From Camellia lanceoleosa (taxonomy: Eukaryota; Streptophyta; Magnoliopsida; Ericales; Theaceae), in the NCBI GenBank assembly GCA_025200525.1, contig CM045770.1, positions 126,953,429 to 127,017,428 of the forward strand: a stretch of 64,000 nt of DNA. Direction: 5' to 3'. The notes beneath the pieces are model-generated. The model had not been told where the DNA came from. It saw nothing but the letters and a program-made list of their open reading frames with translations, and ran no database searches. This document shows positions 34,821-46,609 of the stretch, one piece after another. The stretch's first letter is position 1, and each line of letters opens with the position of its first letter. Made by a program: the position numbers and the translations under genes.

Positions 34821-35773
34821 ATGACAGAAGAAATAAGTATAAAAAACTTAAGAAGAGAACAATTTTTCATAGAAAATACTCAAGAAAAAAATAAATAGAA
34901 AAAGACTGGATATTATCAATAATACGAAAAGACGAAATATATCAAAAATTAATATTTAAATTAAAAAATAAATATATGTGTGAAAGAATGGAAAGAAATA
35001 TAGAAATTAAAGATTGTGAATATAATGTAAGAGAATTAAATTAATAAATTATGAAAATATATTAAAAACTAATAAAAATAATAAGTATAAATATATATAT
35101 ATATATAGGGAGTATGCTAATACAAATCACACCCTTATTTGACAAAGGACAAGATATAGATATATGCATTTTTGTTCAACATCAGACAACAAAATTTTGG
35201 AAGATCCATAATTAGTGAAATAAAAAGTAACCTATATAGAGGATCATTAGGTTTTAATTGCAAAGCGGAATATAGGTTAAAAGATGGATTCATAAATAAA
35301 TTTTTCACATTGAAAATAAAAATTGTAGGAATTGACATGCATGAAACCACGTATCCATTAAGGATATTTTGAAAAATAATATATAAATAGATAATGTCAT
35401 ACATCCTAAAATGCAACATAAGATCATAGAAGTAGATACCAATGGAATACCAATAGAAAGAATTATACCTAAAAGAATAAATCCTAATGAGATTAAACTA
35501 GATAACAAATGGATAGCATGTTTTAATAATCCTAAAACTATTTCAAAAAGAAAAAATATAATAAAAATTGATAATAAAAGAAATATTAAAATAGAAACTC
35601 CTTGTACTTCGAAAAATAATGATGAAATAGATAATATAAGTATATCATCAGGAAGACACTCTACAAATAATTCTAGTATACAATCAAGTTGTAATTCAGT
35701 TTGTAAAAGAATAATAGAATATAGAACTACGAGTGTGCTAGTATCTGAAGATGAGGAAAATCTTATGGCTTGA
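34821..35773 (+). pseudogene. Caulimovirid movement-protein region (30K type), broken
   Basis: From about 35107 the frames show ITPLFDKGQDIDICIF and, after a frame change, RSIISEIKSNLYRGSLGFNC, followed by the block TLKIKIVGIDMHETTYPLRI. The order and spacing recall the core of 30K-superfamily movement proteins: a hydrophobic strand with conserved Asp, a block with conserved Gly, then a final strand. These proteins carry the virus through plasmodesmata. A Ser/Asn-rich tail follows (35411-35773) and ends in TGA. Several stops and at least one frameshift are present. The call rests on motif memory and is less sure than the RT. Confidence 0.55.
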
Positions 35774-36118
35774 ACAAAAGAAGATGAAGAAGAGGCACAA
35801 AACGAATATGATACATTCGTGAAAAGATATAGAAAAAAGAATGAAGAAAATAAAATATCATTATCATATACTATCGTTAATAGTGTATATATGCCCATAA
35901 ATGTATGCATAAAGGGATTTAATAATTACGAATTATGTGCTTACTTAAAGCTAAAAACAGTTGTTACACATCACAACATTGATTTTGTTTGCAACAAGCA
36001 TTCTAAGGAGATAATCTTTCCAAACGGGCGCCAAACTGCACTAAGAATTAAAGAAATTAATATTCAAGAAGAAATTCAAAAATAGCAATACGAAAGATGT
36101 AACAATTTACATAGCAAC
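35774..36118 (+). pseudogene. Caulimovirid protease region, active site lost
   Basis: The frame at 35819-36085 shows INVCIKGFNNYELCAYL, which lines up with the lead-in of the caulimovirid aspartic protease. The catalytic D-T/S-G that should follow directly is not there; the codons read KLKT. A block like FPNGRQTALRIKEI follows at the expected distance. The protease would cut the polyprotein. The lost active site shows decay or relaxed selection after integration. Confidence 0.5.
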
Positions 36119-36229
36119 TATCTTTGAAAATTTTGGCATAAAGATAAAATTATAGTTAAATTAGACATAATCGACTCTAATAAAATAATTAGAGTAAAAC
36201 AAATGGTATATACTTATAATGACATAGAG
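36119..36229 (+). pseudogene. Caulimovirid RT, 5' part before the insertion
   Basis: The frame runs into the start of RT and is cut after TAGAG at 36225-36229. The next RT codons appear in the same phase at 50868, on the far side of the Tat-like element. The cut lies just upstream of the first conserved RT block. Confidence 0.75.
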
Positions 36230-37503
36230 TGTAGATATTTCCATTTTGATTCACCTTAAGATTTCAGGCGCTCGCAAGCCTCCCGATGACGAAACGGTAA
36301 TTATTTCATCTTTGGAATGTTTAAGATTATTTAGAGTTGTTGTATGAACTTGTTTTGGGCAAAATTTGACTTTTTGTAATGAGCATTTTACCCTTGAATC
36401 CGTTTTTAGCCAAAATTTAACTTTTTAACCCTAAGAAAGAAAGGAAAACCAGGTTGTGTTATGATCAAAGACATTTTTCAAAATTAGTGGCCGGATTTAT
36501 CAAAAACATTGATCGGAGCAATTTAGGCTTACTTGGGCCACAAGTAAGCCAAGACATGGGATGTTGCACTTATGCATGCATGGATGGCACGTGTACTTAG
36601 GCAAGTCGTACATGCGCACATGAGTTGTACATACGCATATTGACTATGCGTATGCACGAGAGTCGTGCGCGTGCACATCCAAGCATGGCAAAGCCAATTT
36701 TTGAAATTTAATCTTGGTGCATTTCTAGAGAGAGGTAGTAATGGAGAAGTGATAAAACCCTAGAAGGGTTCCAGAACCTTTCCCTCTGCCTATAAAAGGG
36801 ATCACCCCCCTCCCTTTCAAAGGGTTAAGAACTTAAGCCATTTTTTGTGAGTTTGAGAGACAAACACTCCTCTTCTCTTCCTTTCCATCGTTAGCTCTGA
36901 AATTAACCCACAAAACAGCAACCCTAAACACTAAAAATCATTCTAAGGCTTGAAAAACTCAAACATAATTAGAAACCTAAGCTTGAGGGAGGTTGGCAAG
37001 TAAGAAACTTGAGTCTCTTTGTGTTTTTCTTTGCGTGCTCTTTGGTTCTTGAAAACCAGAAGGTAAACCCCTTATATTCTTAGTATTTTAGAAGTTCTTT
37101 GCTTATTTTAAGTAGCCAATCCATGCTAGGATATTAGTCCATTATAGCATCATGTAGTTTATTCATTTTGTCCACTTTTTCACTTTATTCCACATGTTCT
37201 CTTTTTCTTTTTTTTTTATTATTAGAACAACATGTTTTTAGGCTTGTTTTAACATATAATAAACATGCATGGCCCAGTTTCAATCATCATATAGTTAGTT
37301 TATATTTTCTCTTTTTATTTGTTATTTTTGCTTTTATGTATGTTAATCATTTTAGTAGTCTAAAACCGGCTTAGGATTATTTTTGTATGTATTAGAAGTT
37401 TATTAGCTCATGTTTAATTCTTGTACTGCATGTAAGATGCATAAGTGGGCATCCAGATACTGCATGTAAGATGCATAAATGGGCATCCAGGCATCTGGGT
37501 AAG
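36230..37503 (+). repeat. 5' LTR of the Tat-like element, 3'-truncated
   Basis: It aligns with 46611-47825 throughout, including GCGCTCGCAAGC near the start, the TATA region and CATGTAGTTTATTCATTTTGTCC. It stops at GGGTAAG (37497-37503), where antisense gag begins; the last ~600 net bases of the LTR are gone. A 37-base tandem duplication (TACTGCATGTAAGATGCATAA...) lies at 37425-37490; the 3' LTR has one copy. Confidence 0.85.
36791..36798 (+). promoter_or_regulatory. LTR TATA box
   Basis: TATAAAAG in CTGCCTATAAAAGGGATC, about 560 bases into the 5' LTR and followed by a C-rich stretch, is a convincing plant TATA box. The corresponding place in the 3' LTR reads CTTTAAAAGC, so the box is mutated there. 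Confidence 0.7.
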
Positions 37504-38443
37504 CGCCCAACTTGCCACACTTAAAGCAAGTGAAATCTTCTTGACCATCTCTCCCAAAACCCACACTTGGTATTGGAAAAGTGAACCTTAACTGTGCTCC
37601 CTGGGACTGCTGTGGGGTAGAACCCCTCTGTTTCTTACTGTCCCCCTAAACATCCTGACTCCTCCTAGAGCCCCTTATCCGCTCCTCCTCCATTTGCATC
37701 ACAGTCTTAAGATGAGCTGCCGTCTCTACAAGGCGTCCATAATCTCTAATCATTGACCCGACCACTTTGAACATGAGCCCGATCCTTAAGCTCTTCTCAA
37801 ACTCTATACAACGATGCTCCTCAGTCGCCACGAGTTCCAGTGCAAACCTTGATAGACTAGTAAATACGGCCTCAAACTCGGCCATCGGTGTGCTCAACTG
37901 CTTGAGCTTAGAAAACTGGTCCCTCAACTTCTCCCTAATAGTCGGAGGCAAAAACTTGTCCTGGAAGGCGCCGACGAAAGCCTCTCAAGTCATCCTAATG
38001 CTCCCACGCACATACTTCCACCATTGACTAGCACATCCCTTTAACTGGAAGGACACTAAGGTCACTCTCAAACCACCGTCTTCAATGCCAAGCATCTCAA
38101 ACGTCTTCACCATTTGTTCAAGTCAATCATTTGCTTTCAAAGGCTCTTTAGGATCTCCTAAGAACTCGTCCGGATTGGACCCGAAGAACACCCTTTTCAA
38201 GAATAACGGCCTTGCCTCAGCTGCATGGGCCTAGACTTGATTCTCAGCCCTGAGAATGTCCATAGATTCTCGCAAAGCTCCAGCCATGTTGTGCCCCAAA
38301 GCGTCCATGGGCTACTGACCAACTGGTTTAGCCACATTGGCCTAACCAACCCCCTCTTCTTGTATCGAAATCTCATCCAATAAAAGCACCTGATGCCTTA
38401 TAGGCCTACCACGCCTATGACTACTATGTCCACGTCCTAACAT
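37497..38443 (-). pseudogene. Antisense Ty3/gypsy gag, broken
   Basis: On the minus strand an ATG at 38443 opens MLGRGHSSHRRGRPIRHQVL. After stops comes the retrotransposon gag domain: FQLKGCASQWWKYVRG, FLPPTIREKLRDQFSKL and ELVATEEHRCIEFEKSLRIG. Near 37540-37500 a decayed zinc knuckle, CFKCGKLGAYPDA, has lost its His and last Cys. Gag forms the particle and binds RNA. At least five stops occur. It runs opposite to the LTRs around it, so it belongs to another, chromovirus-like element or to an inverted piece. It meets the 5' LTR at a GGGTAAG shared by both sequences. Confidence 0.82.
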
Positions 38444-39043
38444 CGTAATAAAGGTAAACAAAGAGATTAGCACATGTAGAAATATGCCGAAGCTAACTCA
38501 CTCGCATCCTAATACGGTGGACAAAAGTAATTTATTCTACATAAACACATAGTCACATAAACACATACAAATTTCCTTCCTGTATAATGACTGTGCCATG
38601 GTGCTACCAGAATTCCAATTAGAAACAGCAGTGATCAGGTCCTTTTCTAATAGGACTTCTAAGTTCTCTAGAAGTGCGGGGCATGGCATTTTAGAAACAA
38701 TGGGGGGGCATTCTAGCTTCTATGTTAGAGTCGTGTTATGTTGTTAGGTTGTTTGTATAATATTTTCGAGTTATATATGTTTTTTCTTTGGGTCTCATTT
38801 AAAGAGTCATTATTAGATCCATGAGAGAAGTGTAAGAGGCGAAACATTTGAAAGAAATAAAAGGTTTTGATAAAAAAGATATTAAATTTCATTGCATATA
38901 TACTATGAATTTTGGAGTAATACAAACGGTTTTACAAAAAGCATGGGGTATCCCCCCAAAGACATCCTATACAATGTTTTCTAAAAAAATTTTTTTTTTT
39001 AAAAATACAAAAGAAATGCTAAGACTATGGTGGGTGGACCAAA
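38444..39043. other. Spacer between antisense gag and PMD gene
   Basis: It would be the 5' leader of the antisense gag followed by unassigned DNA. No tRNA-complementary site is clear. A T-run sits at 38989-39000. No coding similarity is seen. Confidence 0.35.
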
Positions 39044-41419
39044 TCAACCTCCATGAGGGCCCTTCTTCTCATCATTATTGTCGTCACTGCTAGGCTTGAA
39101 ATCATCATTTGAATCACTCTCTCTCGCAGCATGAGATGCAGAGGCTCCATTTGTATGCCTAAACGGGCTAGCACCCTACAACAAACCAAAAGGGACTTAG
39201 AATATGCAAGAATTTTCGAATAGCTGGGATCACCAGAAAGAATGGAGAGGAAGATACCTATATTGGGCCCCGGGCACCTATAGCATACTCTCGTATCATC
39301 ACTATCATGCCTACCATCGTCTTATAGCAGTCCTCCACATGTGCACGGGGAACTTATATCAGAAAAGAGGAATCAAGACTAGTACAAAGTAGAGACAAGA
39401 TATAGAGGCAAAAATAGAAAAGTAAAAAAGATACCTACTCAACTCTGGTATGTACATGAAAAAGAACGATGGCTAGCTCAGGAATGGGCACTGCCACTGT
39501 GCCATCCTGTACAATCATTGAAACAATCACTCGTAAGCTTTCGACCGCAGCAGCACCAATGCCTCCAGCAGGCCCAATACCCGGACCCGAAATTTGAACC
39601 TGACCTTGGTCTCGACCTCAGGTGGTAAGGAAGATAGTAGGACCTCCCATAGCTCCTACTAGGCATTCTCTCAAATGGGATTGGATATACTCCATGTAGT
39701 CTCCCTCTATTAGTAATCCCTGGATATCAGTGTTGCCTCTTACTAAGAGGAGCTCCTCTTCAGTAAAAGAATCTTTGGCCCTCATGCTGGTAGGAAGAAC
39801 CATTGGAATCCTAGGCTCAACATGCCTAAACACTAGTGGTAGACCCATTCAACCAAGTACTAGACGCGACGAAACGGTTCCTCTAACAAGAGCCGATGTC
39901 GGGTAGCCACCAGGACAGTTGGGTACTAGATCACATCAATAGTGGGCACAGTTGCCCAAGGTCTCCACATGATCTAAAAAAGATAGTTTGACAATCTATA
40001 TGAGCAAGTGGAAGGGATCAGAGCAAACCAAAGTATGAATAGTTGAAAGACTTATGTGGTTAAGAGTGGTGGTATTGAGCATCTGCCGATACTCGCCAAC
40101 GAAAGAGAAGATGGAAGGATCTTACCAATCCCTGTGATCCCTTTAGTATCGAATAGCTCATGGAAAAACATTCAAGGAGATGCCTCGTACCCCAGAGCCT
40201 ACATCTAGGAAGTACTTGAAAAACCACATATGCAGGTAATCACATAAAACAGATAGTCAGGAAACGCAAGAGAGAGATAGATGGTACAGACAGCAAATGA
40301 GCGGTACAGCCAGACAGATATGCAGAGGAAAAGAGAAGAGTAAAGTGGCAAGAGGAACAATAAGAGATATACCTCCCACAGGCACCAGTGCCCGCCTAAT
40401 TTGATACCACAATTATGCAAGACAATAGTCTTATAACCATACATGGTGGCCAAAGCCGCGCCACCCCAATTATAGTCCCCGATTCGATATGTCCACCATA
40501 GCAGCCAAGAAAGAGACATGAACCATGTTAGACTTATTTGAGAACAAAACACTCCCGAGTAGGTATAACAAGAACCCTCTAGTGTAGTGAGCAATCTGAA
40601 GATGGGTGATCGGTCAACGGTATTGGAAGAATGTATGAAACCACTGGTAACTGACCAATCCACTCTCATGAGGTGGGGCAGCGCCTAAGAAGAACCTTAA
40701 AGCATCATCTCCGTAGGCAAGCTCTAAATTAAGCGGAATGGGTAGGCCACCAACCTGAAGGCTTGATAGCATTGTGAAGTCCTCTAGCGTCATGGTCATC
40801 TCACAGGAGCTAGAAAAGTGGAAAGAATTTATGGTGTCCTATTATTGCTCCATCAAGGTGGCAAAGAGGGCGTGGCTAACCAGTGCATCAACAAAGAAAT
40901 CGTACAAGAGAGTCTGACAATCCCGGGGAGGGTCAGATACCACTCAGCCACACCGGCCATGTAAAATCTCGTATTTTTAAGGAATTAAATATTTTAGTGA
41001 GTGGTATTGGTGGGTTATCTTATTTTGGATAGTAGTTTGTCAGTGAGATTTTTAGATGAGAAATTAACTTATTTCTTATGTTTTTATTTATTTTATCTCT
41101 TTTTATCTTCTCCCCATTATTATTAAACTAATTTTTTTAATCCATTTTTTCTTCTTTACCAAGTATTCTTCCTTACTAAGAAAGAAAAAAAAAATAAAAT
41201 TCTTCAAATGGTCGAACACCCCTATTTACTTTTCCTTACCTTGTCCCTTTGATTGTTACCATGACCATACCCCTTAATTTCCATGTCTTTTCTTTGTTTT
41301 TTTTATTTTATTTTATTTTTTCCTTTACCCCTAAGTTTTCTTCATTATAAATTGAGTAAAGTGAGCTCATTCTCTAAGTGTCCCCTTACTTTCTCATCTT
41401 CTTACATTCTCATGTCGTC

Positions 41420-41456
<37 letters not shown>

Positions 41457-42773
41457 TTGTGACCAAGATTTTGAGTTTAGTTTGAGAGTATTTAGAGTGA
41501 GAATTAGTAATTTGATCAAGAAAAGAGTTGTAGATTTTATCAAACCTTACTACCTTGTGCATTAGAATTTTAATCTACCACATTTGGAGATCTATGGAGA
41601 AATATCTAATGACTAAAGTGTCAGTGACGGAGGAGATTCTTTTGAGGTAACTGGGTGGTATACAATATGCTTAATTTAAATCTCTTTGCAAATAGTTATT
41701 TTAATTACCTTCAATTTGTGTTCATCTTGATTCTTCTGATCATTTGATAAATTTTGTGAAATCATTCTATGTTGATTTGTTTGATTTTTCTAATCATTTG
41801 ATAAAATTTTGTGAAGATATTCTCTTAACAGTATTGATTTGTCTGACTAAATGACATGAAAATGCTCCACACATCGATTGAGTGGACTCTATCAATAGCT
41901 TGCACTAATATTCCCGGATAAGCGGTTGTGCTTGGGTGAGGTAGATGAGATCGGTCACTGATCATGTACTAAATAGGACTGGGTTATTAGTCCTAGACAG
42001 GCTATCAGATGTGAGATTATTTGTTTGTGCAATTTGGTAAATTGCTTGATTGTCGAATCAAATCGTTTGTGCAACGTTGTAAATTGTTGGATTCCTATTA
42101 GTTTATTCTCTATCTGAATTTTATAATTCTTGTCGTATTGTGTACTTCTCAAGTTAATTTATTTTTCAGGTGCAGGGCAATTTAATGGTGATTAGAGTTG
42201 AAGCACTTAAAGGATTTATTGAGTTAGATATTTTGGGTCCACCATTATAAAATATTATTGGAGATTTGTACAAATTATATTTTGGAAACATTTGTGTAAT
42301 TTTTTTTGGCAGCGATCTGTATATTTGAGGTCATTAGTTATCTGTAATTGTAAATTTTAGGTTGATTTAATTTATTAACGACCTAGAAGTTGGGGCGTTA
42401 CAGACCGAGGAGCCAAAATCGCGAATAGGCCAGGAGCGATCTTATGAGAAGAAATAGAAACATGTGAGTCATCAAAAAAGGGGAAGAGAAATGTAACAAT
42501 AATGAAAAATAGAGGAAAAAGGTTAACCCTGAAGCCCATATGGGACACATGTAGCTTTGGCTCCTAGAGAATCACCGAACGAGAACTAGCCTCGTCTAGC
42601 TTGTAGAACAGCTCCATACCGGCCTGTGAAGCATGGACGGGAGGCACATAGGTAGCAGGGGTGGGAACTGCCCAGCCACGAAGAAATCTGTCACATGTAA
42701 TGAAATAACTAAAAATAAGAAATAGTGTAAAATGTGGCATACATAGTGAGAAAATGCAGAAAATTGGCCACAA
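39044..42773 (-). pseudogene. Plant mobile domain (PMD) gene, antisense in the Tat-like element
   Basis: On the minus strand the PMD hallmarks appear in order: DALVSHALFATLMEQ (about 40890-40845), the core MTMTLEDFTMLSSLQVGG (40799-40746), and GDYNWGGAALATMYGY (about 40485-40437). An exon with EELLLVRGNTDIQGLLIEGD lies near 39770-39710, and an acidic Ser/Asp-rich C-terminus ends in TGA at 39046-39044. A likely intron acceptor (ACATGTGACAG) precedes an exon near 42690. PMD occurs in MAIN/MAIL-type plant proteins and in transposons; its molecular role is poorly known. Stops such as Q** at about 40845 and a solo LTR (40960-42402) disrupt it. Exon limits are approximate. Confidence 0.75.
40960..42402 (+). 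repeat. Solo LTR inside the PMD gene (1.44 kb)
   Basis: It starts TGTAAAATCTCG and ends GGGGCGTTACA, a Ty3/gypsy-type terminus. The flanks GGCCA (40955-40959) and GACCG (42403-42407) differ at two positions, both transitions, and so are a decayed duplication at best. PMD coding sequence continues on both sides. A (CT)n run lies at 41422-41452, downstream of a TATA-like ATTATAAATTG, as expected for an untranslated leader. Confidence 0.75.
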
Positions 42774-43552
42774 AGTTCAAGTGCATTGGTATTTGGCAAG
42801 TATTATGATACAGTAACCGTAACAAGATGACATACATGAGTAAATGTTCATAGAATAAAGGGAAGCATGAGGGAAAACCCTTGACATTCATAGAAATAGT
42901 TGAAAAACCACCAAAAACTCGTACAAAGTCACAAAATCATGGAGCATTAGAATGAAAACCGAAAATTCAAAAGAATAATAGAAATACCTGTGAATGATCA
43001 GGAAGTGGTCGGAACTAGAAACTGTTTAGTAGAAACAGAGGTCACAATGTAATAAATTCAAAAAGTCAAAAAAAACACCGAACCACCGAGCAATGAAAAG
43101 GCACCAAGATTGAGAGAATAAAGGCTAGGGAGGAAGAGAAAGGACTTTCAAAAATGGTGGTATGGGAAATGAGCCTTTGAAGCTAATTTAAATCCTTCGC
43201 ATCACGGTAAAACTCTTCATGCTAGCCGATTGTGCATACGCACAAACCTAGTGCTTGTGCACATTGACTCGATTGGCACGTGCACATGTTGTGCTGGCCA
43301 CTCTCTAGCTGCCTCTAAGGCATAGGTACGTCCTAAACTCAAGCTCCAACATTGGTACGCCTTTCAAGGTAAATCATTTTAGTTCAAAATTTAATCATCT
43401 ATTGCATGACATTGAACAAATCATTTGACATTGACAACTATTTTTGAAAACCACCCATGGCATTGGCAAAAATTTTGGAAAAACCTGAAAATTGGCTATA
43501 AAGCCCACCAAAGGCGAACAAACATGGAAATCACTTGGAATCACATGGAAAT
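42774..43552. other. Region upstream of the antisense PMD gene
   Basis: It probably holds the 5' part and promoter of the PMD gene, but no exon can be defined. GTGCATACGCACA and CACGTGCACATG near 43228-43290 resemble the alternating TGCGCACATG/TGCGTATGCAC cluster in the LTRs (36600-36690). Confidence 0.35.
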
Positions 43553-46099
43553 TAATAACCTCTCACCTCGTAAGGCGTGACAATGAAATAGAATATAATA
43601 GAAATTAATAAACTCTCACCTCGTAAGGCATGATTTGATGTCCCAAGTTTTGGGTTTGAATTGTTTTCTATAGTGGAGTGGTATGTACTTTTAGTGTTTC
43701 GTTTATAGTTTTGAGTCGTTAAAATTTCCTTATACCCTTACTTAACCTCTCTTAATGTTTCTGAGTTGAAAATTTTGGGTTTTGAGGGTTAAAACTTGCC
43801 TTGGGGTGTAAAACCATTTTCTGGGCTACCTGGAAAAACTGCTCGTATGAATTGGTGGAATCGCTCCAGCAAAACCACTCAGTGGATGGGGTTTTTCTGG
43901 ACAGAATTTCTGCTCATGCAGAATTAGGAATCGCTCAAACGGATTTGGGTGAATTTTCTAGGCCATCTCAGGACCATTCCGCTTGTGAAGAGCAAAGCCA
44001 AACTGGTCGTATGGATTTGGGATTTTGCTCGTGTAGAATTTAAACCATATAGGTGGATGTTGGAGCGTCTGTCTCGATTTTTGTGCTCTTTTCCTCAAAA
44101 CTGAAGCCAAAAGGTTATTTTGACCACTTTTTCAACTCTTTCTCTCTATATATATATTCATATTTGCTCTCACTTCTCTCTACAAACTCACCAAATTTCA
44201 ATATTCTCTCTAAGATTAGCATGATCTACCAAGAATTTGAGGGGACTTTTTACACCGAATCGAAGAGGGCGATGAGGGCTATGTTCTCACCGATCGAATT
44301 GAGTTTTCCTCAACATCCATTTTTAGATTTTTTTCATCCTCTTCCTCTCCAAAGCTTGAGGTAGAGATTCTCTTAGAGTTATATATACATTTTTGCAAGT
44401 TTATGTTGATTTTGGAGCTTCCTCTTGTAGCATTGAGTCTTGATTTTGGCTCATGAGTTCTTAATGATATTAAAAGTAGGTTTCCTCAATGTTTTCTAAA
44501 AATTCTTAAGGTTATGAACTATATTGTTAATTGAGGAGTTACCTTGGGAAATTCCTTTAAAAAATGAGGAAAAACCTAGTTTTGTGAAAACCCTAGAATT
44601 AGGGTTTTATCTTTGAGAAAATGATAAGATGTTATGAAATCTTTGGTTGTCTAGTATCATGATGTATATGTGATTGGGATATTCCTATGATTGTGTGTAA
44701 GGAGGAAGTTCCATGGAAAGAAAATGAGAAATGGTTAAATTGAAACTTGTTGTATAGCTTATTATTGATTGGTCTTGAAACGAGTAAGTGGAAAATAGAT
44801 ATTTACTTGTGGAGAATACATGAATGTTGAGGTTGTTAAGTCATCCTTTAAAGTTATATTATGATGATTAATATATGAAAAATACTTAAAGGTTAATGTT
44901 GTATTACTTTATCTCTTATAATGTATTATGATATTGCATTGATAAGAGATGTGGAATTTGATCACAATGGAGGAATGTGTTGATAAATTGAGAATTTCCA
45001 AGACATTGATATAGAAATGTATAGTATTGGCATTGTTGAGATGTTTAAATGGAACCATATTATTACATTGGGCATTTGCAAAGTCATTCCATTTGTCATT
45101 GACATAATTGATTTTGAGTATTGCTTGGGAAAAAATATTGTTTTGAGAAAGGAAATTGTTTGTGAAACAAAATCATATTGATTTATTTTGGGGTAAATAC
45201 GTTGGTAAGTCCGGATAGGACATGTAGTTGGTATTGGTTAAAGACCAAAAACACACACGGAAGAGGTAACAGGTGCCTTCCGGTTAGCTACCGGTAAAGT
45301 GGGGATTGGTAGTGCTTGTTATGCCTATTTGCAGACACCAACCTAGGGATTGCCTGAGTTGTATTTACTGCTCCGTCGAATTACATTGAAAGTATTGAAT
45401 TGTTAAATTCTCAAGATTGCATTGTGCACAAAGTTTTCAAAAGATAAAGAGATGTGTTTTTGAACATGGTTTGGCATATGCATTCATCTCATGAGATTGT
45501 ATAAAATGTATATACTTTGTTAAAGTTTTCCTACTGGGCTTTGTCCTCGCCCTTATGGGATTTTGTGCAGGAAAGGATGTGGTGATCCTGCCAAGTTAGA
45601 GGCGTTGTGATATGTTTTGAGAGCACAATGTTCTTTTCTTTTGTTGCAATTATTTTTAACAAGTCAAGGGTTTTGTGTGTATGGGTTTGAAACTACTTTT
45701 GTGTAACCGAGCTTAAATCTTGGAATTGGTAGCCTTGAGGGCATTTATTTGTACTTGACTTGTTATACCACATGCTACATATTCATATGTTAGGGATGTT
45801 GAATGTATATTTGCATGTGGAATACCTTTTGTAAATCTCTTAATGATCAATAAATACAAATGTTGGAGATTTGTAGATGTAACAATATTGAAAACTTACT
45901 TATGCTTACATCTACCAATGGGAGTTGATGAAAATTTATTGTGTAAATTTTTGGGGCATGACACACGAGGATAGAATAGAATAGAATGAAAATTAATAAA
46001 TCCTCACCTTATAAGTCGCGAGGGTGGAATGAAATAGAATGAAAATTAATAAACCTCTACCTCGTAAGGCGTGAGTGTGGAATGGAATGGAATAAAAAG
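43553..46099. repeat. ~53-bp tandem repeat split by a solo LTR
   Basis: Four units share AATAA(A)CCTCTCACCTCGTAAGG(C)GTGAG followed by a GGAATGGAATAGAATGAAAATT-like tail. Units start near 43553, 43607, 45990 and 46047; the second is interrupted at 43633 by the LTR that ends at 45963. Confidence 0.8.
43634..45963 (+). repeat. Solo LTR, GATGTCCC family (2.33 kb)
   Basis: It starts TTTGATGTCCC (decayed TGTGATGTCCC) and ends TTTTGGGGCATGACA. The flanks are CATGA (43629-43633) and CACGA (45964-45968), one transition apart. It belongs to the same family as the LTR at 3642. At the place of the CTCGAG cluster only weak relics (GCTCGTATG, CGCTCCAGC) remain. CTCTATATATATATTC near 44145 is a TATA candidate. 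Confidence 0.82.
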
Positions 46100-46596
46100 G
46101 GAATGGCATAAATCTCGCACATAAAGGAATGGCATACTCTGGCATCATAATTGGCATCATGCTAACTACACTATGGTGTGTATTATTGCTTGGGAAATGT
46201 TTGTTTGTTTTTTTTTTTTTTTTTGGGAACCATTTGTAGGACTGGCACATTTAGCAAAACTTAGAATGGAACGGAAGGAGACTCGACATAGGCTTTGGCA
46301 CAGTAAGGTGAGTATGGCAAGTATTGATCGTTCCTCACTCCTTTTGGCAAAATTTCATGGTTGGATGAATGTTGAGTGCTTGTTGCACACATTCACTCAC
46401 ATATGAATTATTACATAATTGCCTCCGAACTACACTGATATAATGCTTTGCAATTAAGGATATGTAGGCAACCTACGGGTTTGATCATTTGCATGAATGT
46501 TTGGCACTGCCTTAAGCCTTAGGGTCATGTCAACTAGAGTGGTCTCAGATCTTTGATATTCACTTCACATCACTTCATGATTGCTTAAGTTCTATC
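46100..46596. other. Tat-like element 3' untranslated region
   Basis: No genes are seen. A T-run lies at 46208-46225, and GGATATGTAGGCAACCTACG near 46458 contains a small inverted repeat. The segment leads to the polypurine tract. Confidence 0.45.
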
Positions 46597-46609
46597 AAAA
46601 GATGGGGAA
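46597..46609 (+). promoter_or_regulatory. Polypurine tract of the Tat-like element
   Basis: AAAAGATGGGGAA lies one base before the 3' LTR start TGCAGACAACC. Confidence 0.7.

Noticed and set aside
35305..35910. 201-codon open frame on the minus strand, hydrophobic
   Set aside because: It lies antisense to the viral movement/protease region. Its Phe/Leu/Ile/Ser richness is what A-rich Lys/Asn/Glu coding gives on the opposite strand. No membrane-protein family is recognised.
40205..40669. 154-codon frame as an independent gene
   Set aside because: It contains the PMD block WGGAALATMYGY and then reads into intron-like, hydrophobic sequence; it is one exon of the PMD pseudogene plus flanking intron.
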